The notes below the pieces were generated by a model. It worked only from the letters and a program-made list of their open reading frames with translations. It had not been told where the DNA came from and did no database searches. Source: UBA2965 sp036526135 (GTDB lineage: Bacteria; Pseudomonadota; Gammaproteobacteria; Pseudomonadales; Azotimanducaceae). Taken from it: a stretch of 55,905 nucleotides of DNA. Numbering within the stretch: the stretch's first letter is position 1; every line of letters begins with the position of its first letter. The DNA is taken from contig DATCZA010000049.1 of NCBI GenBank assembly GCA_036526135.1, forward strand, positions 1-55,905. Reading direction: 5' to 3'. Below are positions 51,080-55,905 of this stretch, piece by piece. Position numbers and translations under genes: made by a program.

Positions 51080-52603
51080 ATGCCTTCCGGACCCATGGAT
51101 GACGACGGTCTGACCATGGAGCAGGAAGCCGGCCGGCCGAACGACCCAAGCAATCTGGACGTCGTGGTGGCCATCGTCCCGACGACGGTCCTCCTGGCGC
51201 TGTCGGTCGCCCTCTTCGGCAGTGACTCATCGAGTGGCGCCAATCAGATTGCCCTGGTCATCGGAGCTGCGCTGGCCACCATGGTCGGCGTGAAGAACGG
51301 CCATTCCTGGAAGGTGATCGAAGAGAACATCGTTGGCGGCATTTCCACCGCGATGCCGGCAATCATGATTCTCCTGTCGGTCGGCAGCCTCATCGGGGTG
51401 TGGATGCTGTCAGGAACCGTGCCCACGATGATCTATTACGGGTTGCTGCTTCTCGAACCAGCGGTGTTTTACGCCGCGAGTTGTCTCCTGTGCGCCGTGA
51501 CGGCGCTCTCCATCGGAAGCTCCTGGACGGTAGCGGGCACGCTCGGCATCGGTCTGATCGGGGTAGCCGCCGGGCTCGAACTTTCGCTGCCGATCACCGC
51601 TGGGGCCATCATCTCCGGAGCCTATTTCGGCGATAAGCTCTCCCCACTTTCCGATACCACGAATCTCGCCCCGGCCGTGACCGAGATCGACATCTTCACC
51701 CACATACGGCACATGACCTGGACCACCCTGCCGAGCTTCGTGTTTGCCCTTGGGGCGTTCACCGCCATCGGCCTGATGGAAAGCACGCCCGAGACGCAAA
51801 CGTCACTGCGCGTCACCCTGGAAACCCTCGACGAAGCTTTTGCCATCAACCCCCTGATGCTGCTCCCCGTCGCCCTCGTCGTTCTTCTCGCGGGCAGAAA
51901 GAAACCGGCCGTTGCCTGCATCCTTGCCGGCGTGGCTCTGGGAATCCTGATGGCGCTCGTCTACCAACGTCCCGCCATCGTCCGGTTTGCAGACGACGCG
52001 TCCCTGGGGCCCACGGTCGCCGCGCTCAAGGCAATCTGGATCGTCCTGTTCGACGGCTACGCCGGCTCCACCGGCGAAGCCAATCTTGACGAGTTGCTCT
52101 CTCGCGGCGGGATGAGCAGCATGCTCAACACCGTCTGGCTGATACTGGCAGCAATGACCTTCGGAGCCGCCATGGAACAGGCAGGGGTGCTTCGCCGGCT
52201 GGTCCATGCTCTGGCATCCGCAGCGCGCAGCACGGGCAATCTCATCGCGACGACACTGGTCACCTGCATCGGGGTGAACGTGCTGGCCGCCGATCAGTAC
52301 ATGTCCATCGTCTTGACCGGCCGCATGTTCAGATCGGAATATCGACGCCGCGGGCTGCACGAGAAAAACCTTGCCCGGACCCTCGAAGACGGCGGCACCA
52401 TCACCTCGCCTCTCGTCCCATGGAACACCTGCGGCGCCTACATGGCAGCGACGCTGGGCGTACCTACCCTGGCCTATCTGCCGTTCTGTTTCTTCAATCT
52501 GGCCAACCCGTTCGTCTCGGCCGCCTACGGCTACGCGGGGTTCAAGATCGAGCCGCTAAAACCCGGCGGGGAAGGCGAAGCTGCCCCCTCGCGCGCTCAA
52601 TGA
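51080..52603 (+). CDS. NhaC-family Na+/H+ antiporter
   Basis: 507 residues with about eleven membrane segments. The signature TALSIGSSWTVAGTLGIG and the GAYFGDKLSPLSDTTNLAP motif are those of NhaC-type antiporters. The C-terminal half has NVLAADQYMSIVLTGRMF and EDGGTITSPLVPWNTCGAY, also typical. Start could be 51080 or the nearby in-frame ATG at 51095; neither has a strong site. It follows the YdjM-like gene by 49 bases. Likely exchanges sodium, or a solute such as malate for lactate as in some relatives. Confidence 0.88.
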   Translation: MPSGPMDDDGLTMEQEAGRPNDPSNLDVVVAIVPTTVLLALSVALFGSDSSSGANQIALVIGAALATMVGVKNGHSWKVIEENIVGGISTAMPAIMILLSVGSLIGVWMLSGTVPTMIYYGLLLLEPAVFYAASCLLCAVTALSIGSSWTVAGTLGIGLIGVAAGLELSLPITAGAIISGAYFGDKLSPLSDTTNLAPAVTEIDIFTHIRHMTWTTLPSFVFALGAFTAIGLMESTPETQTSLRVTLETLDEAFAINPLMLLPVALVVLLAGRKKPAVACILAGVALGILMALVYQRPAIVRFADDASLGPTVAALKAIWIVLFDGYAGSTGEANLDELLSRGGMSSMLNTVWLILAAMTFGAAMEQAGVLRRLVHALASAARSTGNLIATTLVTCIGVNVLAADQYMSIVLTGRMFRSEYRRRGLHEKNLARTLEDGGTITSPLVPWNTCGAYMAATLGVPTLAYLPFCFFNLANPFVSAAYGYAGFKIEPLKPGGEGEAAPSRAQ

Positions 52604-52627
52604 CGAAGACCGAAGACGGGAACGTGA

Positions 52628-53818
52628 TCACGACGGAGTGCCACCCTGGTGAAGCATCACCCATTTCAGGATGTCCGAGCCGCGCACCAGACCGACGATC
52701 CGCTGACCGCTCACTACCGGAACCGGTTGATCTCCGGCACCGAGCAGCGTGTTCAGGGCATTGGTCGCCAGATCGTCGGCATCGAGCGCAGGCAGCCTGT
52801 CCACCGGCACCATCACCTCCTGGACCAGCCTGGTTGCGCGCTGATCCGGAGGCACGCTGGCAACCTGCTCGAAGTTGACGGCTCCAACCACTCCCGCGGG
52901 GCCCTGAAGCGGCCAGAGAATCTGGTTGCTCCTGAGCAGGTAGTCGTTGATGAACTCATCGATCGTGATGCCCGACGGTGCGAACTCGAAGCGAGTGCGC
53001 ATCACGTCGCGGACCCGAAGGGGAGCGAGCGTCTGCTGAGCGAGGGCCTGGGAGTAACTGGCCGCTGCGAGATGGCTCAAAAACCAGCCGATGAGCAGCA
53101 GCCAGAGCCCGCCAGCGGATTTGAGCACCAGCAGGTTCCACAGGCCGATGCCCATGATGGCCCAGCCGAACCAGCGACCGGTGGTACTTGCCAGCCGTGT
53201 TGCCCTGAGCTGGTTTCCGGTCAGCTTCCAGATAATGGCACGAAACACCCTGCCGCCATCAAGCGGGAAACCGGGAATCAGGTTGAACACGGCCAGCATC
53301 ATGTTCACGGAGCCGAGCCACAGACAGGCGGTGTATCCCGGGCTCAGGCTGGCGATGACGGTTTCCGGATCTTCCGCAAACGCTTCCCTCGCCAGGGTGT
53401 CCATGCTCCCAAACGCAACCACCGTGAACACCGCGCCCAGCAGAGCGCTCATCAACGGACCCGCAATGGCTATGGTCAGCTCTGCTGACGGGGTTTGCGC
53501 CTCCGACTCGATCTCGGCTACGCCGCCAAACAGGAACAGGGTAATTCTCGGCACCCTTATCCCGTATCGGCGGGCCGTGAGCGAATGAGAAAGCTCGTGG
53601 GCCAGCAACGATGCGAAGAAGAGCACGCCGGCCACCAGCGCCGTCAGCCACGCCGTCGAGGGCGGCCAGTCGGGATGCCACTGGGGAAACAGCCCGCCTC
53701 CCAGGCTGTACACGACGAGGCCGAAGATGATGGCAACGCTGTAATCGAGCCGGATCTCGATGCCGAAGATGCTGAACAGCTTCAGCCCTCCGCCCGCACT
53801 CGGCAACAATGGACTCAT
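52628..53818 (-). CDS. Site-2 protease family membrane metalloprotease with CBS domains
   Basis: About 396 residues. Zinc motif LLAHELSHSL (HExxH) in a membrane helix and NLIPGFPLDGGR as the second ligand site place it in M50/S2P. The C-terminal 130 residues are a pair of CBS domains (LRVRDVMRTRFEFAP, then VVSGQRIVGLVRGSDIL), which bind adenine nucleotides. This is the SpoIVFB-like soluble-free subgroup. I chose the ATG at 53818, overlapping the DUF2238 stop as ATGA; upstream in-frame sequence lies in that gene. Substrate unknown. Confidence 0.9.
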   Translation of the reverse strand: MSPLLPSAGGGLKLFSIFGIEIRLDYSVAIIFGLVVYSLGGGLFPQWHPDWPPSTAWLTALVAGVLFFASLLAHELSHSLTARRYGIRVPRITLFLFGGVAEIESEAQTPSAELTIAIAGPLMSALLGAVFTVVAFGSMDTLAREAFAEDPETVIASLSPGYTACLWLGSVNMMLAVFNLIPGFPLDGGRVFRAIIWKLTGNQLRATRLASTTGRWFGWAIMGIGLWNLLVLKSAGGLWLLLIGWFLSHLAAASYSQALAQQTLAPLRVRDVMRTRFEFAPSGITIDEFINDYLLRSNQILWPLQGPAGVVGAVNFEQVASVPPDQRATRLVQEVMVPVDRLPALDADDLATNALNTLLGAGDQPVPVVSGQRIVGLVRGSDILKWVMLHQGGTPS

Positions 53819-54582
53819 GGGGCATTCTCCCGTTCGTTCAGATAACGCCCGATGGCTGCCTCGCCCAAGGGATCGGGATTCTTGACAGTCAGGCTCTGCG
53901 ACCAATCCCGGCCGAAGTCCCGGTCGAAGGATGAGTGGACGGCGGCAATCACCAGGGTGGCGGCCAGCGCGCCGCCGGTTGCCAGAAGGCTGTCCTTGTG
54001 GGCGTCCCAGACGTCACCCTGGGTGCCGAGATAGGCCATACCCAACTCGCCGCCGAACACGAAGGCGGCCCCCCACTCCAGCAGCTCGTAGGCCAGCGAG
54101 GACGACATGACCACCAGAAGCGGGAAAAAATATCCCCAGAAACCTCTGGCATCCGCGACGCGCAGGAAGAGCTCTCGTACGGGGTAAACGATGAGCAGCC
54201 CGTACATCAGGTGGACAAAGCGATCGTAGTGGTTGCGATCCCAACCGGCTGCTTCACCGAGGCTGGTGCCGAACAGCCGGCGGGTCCAGTCGTCGTAGGG
54301 CACTTCGGCATAGGTGTAGTGCGAACCGACGGCGTGAATGCAGAAGAAGATGAAAAGCATCGCGTACGAGATTCTGGACAGAGGCAGCCTGTGATAGGTC
54401 GCCACCAGCATGGGCACCGCGATGGCCACCAGGACGTTTTCCAGAAGCCAGTCCGCCCGATACAGCGGCTTGATGGCCAGGGACGTCCAGATGAGCAGGT
54501 AAACGCCAAGCAGTCCCAGTGCAAACTGTCGGTGCCTGGCGTCAGCAAATCGGGGCTGCGGCATGCTCATAACCGCGAGCAT
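53815..54582 (-). CDS. DUF2238 (YjdF-like) membrane protein
   Basis: 255 residues with about six membrane segments. AVGSHYTYAEVPYDDW, GWDRNHYDRFVHLMYGLL and YELLEWGAAFVFGG are family signatures; many His, Asp and Glu lie in loops between helices, so a metal or catalytic site is possible. The start may be 54582, 54570 or 54564, all in frame and none with a clear ribosome-binding site. It overlaps the site-2 protease gene by 4 bases, so the two are made together. Function unknown. Confidence 0.82.
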   Translation of the reverse strand: MLAVMSMPQPRFADARHRQFALGLLGVYLLIWTSLAIKPLYRADWLLENVLVAIAVPMLVATYHRLPLSRISYAMLFIFFCIHAVGSHYTYAEVPYDDWTRRLFGTSLGEAAGWDRNHYDRFVHLMYGLLIVYPVRELFLRVADARGFWGYFFPLLVVMSSSLAYELLEWGAAFVFGGELGMAYLGTQGDVWDAHKDSLLATGGALAATLVIAAVHSSFDRDFGRDWSQSLTVKNPDPLGEAAIGRYLNERENAP

Positions 54583-54632
54583 AACAGGGGGGAGTCATAA
54601 AACGACGCATGAACGCCTGCAGGGTTTTCAGG

Positions 54633-55403
54633 TCAGGCGTTCAGCCGGACCGCTTCACGCAGGCCGATCAGGATGAGATCGGAGACAATGGCGTCGAAGA
54701 GCCCCAGCCCGTCAAAGAGCGTCGCGAAGCCCCCCGTCGCGATCACGACCGGCGCATCGTCCGGGAACGCTTCCTCGGTCACTCGGGCTACCAGCTCCTT
54801 GATCATGCCGACATTGCTCCAGTAAAGACCGTTCTGAATGCTCTCCACCGTGGAGCGCCCGATAGCCGAGGTCACCGGGAATATCTCCACGCTAGGCAGC
54901 TGCGCGGTTTTCTCTTCCAGGGCATCCATTGCCAGTCGGACGCCCGGCACGATGTTGCCTCCGAGAAACTCACGGTCCCGGGAGATGGCGCAGACGGTGG
55001 TCGCAGTCCCAAAATCCACCACGATGAGGTTCCGATTCGGATAGAGCTTGATGGCGCCAATGGCATCGGCGATCCGGTCCGCGCCCACCTCCTTTGGATC
55101 CTTGTAGGAGATCTTGAGGCCCGTCTTGATGCCCGGGCGCATGATCAGCGGCTCGAGGCCAAAGTATTTCTGGCAGCAGGAGCGCAGCGAGTAGAGAACG
55201 TCGGGCACGACGGAGCAGATGGCGATCTGAGTGATCCCGTCGGGTGACACGCCGTTTTCTCGCAGCGCGCCGCGCAGAAACACTCCGAGCTCGTCCGAGG
55301 AGCTACGCACCGTAGAGGTTCGTCGAAACTGCACGGTGAGGCGGTCGCCATCGTAGACGCCGCAGTAGATCTGGCTGTTACCCACATCCAAACAGAGCAG
55401 CAT
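54633..55403 (-). CDS. coaX: Type III pantothenate kinase
   Basis: First step of CoA synthesis from pantothenate; the ASKHA-fold type that is not inhibited by CoA. About 256 residues. LLCLDVGNSQIYCGVYDGD (phosphate loop), KEVGADRIADAIGA and VVDFGTATTVCAI are signatures; the ATP site ATGGFATLFDGLG lies near the end. I chose the ATG at 55403, 14 bases after panC; a longer upstream reading lies in panC in another frame. Co-location with panC groups pantothenate synthesis and use. Confidence 0.95.
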   Translation of the reverse strand: MLLCLDVGNSQIYCGVYDGDRLTVQFRRTSTVRSSSDELGVFLRGALRENGVSPDGITQIAICSVVPDVLYSLRSCCQKYFGLEPLIMRPGIKTGLKISYKDPKEVGADRIADAIGAIKLYPNRNLIVVDFGTATTVCAISRDREFLGGNIVPGVRLAMDALEEKTAQLPSVEIFPVTSAIGRSTVESIQNGLYWSNVGMIKELVARVTEEAFPDDAPVVIATGGFATLFDGLGLFDAIVSDLILIGLREAVRLNA

Positions 55404-55417
55404 GCCTCCTCCTCGGC

Positions 55418-55905
55418 CTAGCCGTGCTGCGCGATCGCAACGTTGTCGATCAGTCGGACTTCTCTTTCGCCGCAGCGCAAAGTGGCGGCGGCGAATCGCC
55501 GATCGGCTTTGGTGACCACGTAGTCCACCTCGAATCCCGCCTGCTCGAGAGCCCGGGAAGCAGCAGCATCGCTCGGCGCGTCGCGCAGCAGCCGATTCAG
55601 CCGACCAGCACGCGCGCGGCCTTTCTCGTCCAGCAACGCGTTTCGGGAACTCAGCGCCAGCCCGTCCTCCTCGCGTACCGTGGCGCATGGCACGATTTCG
55701 ACATCCACGAAGAACGCATCGCACATGTCACGTATCAGAAGATACTGCTGATAATCCTTTTCGCCGAAGTACGCGCGCCGCGGCCGGACAAGGTTGAGGA
55801 GCTTGAGCACCACGGTCATCACGCCAGTGAAGTGCCCCGGACGATGCGCCCCGCAAAGCTCACGGCTGAACTCGTGTTCCTCGACTCGAAACCGGAAGTC
55901 ATCGG
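55418..55905 (-). CDS. panC: Pantoate--beta-alanine ligase, partial (5' end outside window)
   Basis: The last 160 or so codons of PanC, which joins pantoate and beta-alanine using ATP. Reading from the window edge, the frame gives CGAHRPGHFTGV, then KLLNLVRPRRAYFGEKDYQQ and EEDGLALSSRNALLD, all PanC signatures. The first in-frame ATG inside the window (55822) is internal to the protein, not the start. The stop is TAG at 55418. coaX follows. Confidence 0.95.
   Translation of the reverse strand, partial: DDFRFRVEEHEFSRELCGAHRPGHFTGVMTVVLKLLNLVRPRRAYFGEKDYQQYLLIRDMCDAFFVDVEIVPCATVREEDGLALSSRNALLDEKGRARAGRLNRLLRDAPSDAAASRALEQAGFEVDYVVTKADRRFAAATLRCGEREVRLIDNVAIAQHG

Overview
This window is GC-rich chromosomal DNA from a gammaproteobacterium. 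Evidence is the leuC-leuD-leuB-asd-fimV-truA order, FimV itself, PrmB, the sdhCDAB-sucAB-lpd-sucCD cluster divergent from gltA, a serine O-succinyltransferase of the kind known from Xanthomonas, and a PA3496-like small protein. I cannot name the genus. There is no phage, insertion sequence, CRISPR array or rRNA. The only RNA gene I can support is a selenocysteine tRNA.

Layout: (1) 0.1-11.7 kb, minus strand: leuC-leuD-leuB-asd, then fimV-truA-trpF-trpB-trpA-folC, mostly with overlapping or near-abutting genes and many GTG starts. A divergent LysR gene sits upstream of leuC. (2) 12.7-28.4 kb, minus strand: aroC, prmB, a DUF4892 protein, htpG, and the lower TCA cycle genes sucDC, lpd, sucBA and sdhBADC. 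gltA is divergent across a hairpin-rich gap. (3) 30.0-35.7 kb, plus strand: selA-selB-selC (tRNA-Sec), a class V PLP enzyme, and a serine O-succinyltransferase. (4) 35.7-44.3 kb, minus strand: a PA3496-like protein, an FAD-oxidoreductase/SelD fusion, an AI-2E permease, and an outer membrane factor/HlyD/DUF2955 efflux set followed by a small membrane protein and a DsbA-like protein. (5) 44.4-46.8 kb: a YeiH-type exporter and a persulfide-dioxygenase-like hydrolase, divergent from an Lrp/AsnC regulator. (6) 46.8-52.6 kb: an orphan mauE-mauD pair, a heavily decayed MFS permease, a SolA-like amine oxidase, a YdjM-like membrane hydrolase and an NhaC antiporter. (7) 52.6-55.9 kb, minus strand: a DUF2238 membrane protein with a site-2 protease, and coaX with the 3' end of panC.

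The genes fall into amino acid synthesis, the TCA cycle, sulfur and selenium metabolism, and CoA synthesis. All components for making and inserting selenocysteine (SelA, SelB, tRNA-Sec, SelD) lie within about 14 kb, but I find no selenoprotein gene here. The most unusual signals are a tRNA-Sec whose acceptor/T helix counts to 12 rather than the usual 13 base pairs, an AT-rich block of about 85 bp inside GC-rich leuD with reading frame and conserved protein sequence kept (a weaker one lies in sucC), an MFS gene reduced to three out-of-frame pieces, and a mauED pair with no amine dehydrogenase genes. Function calls rest on recalled family features. No search was run.
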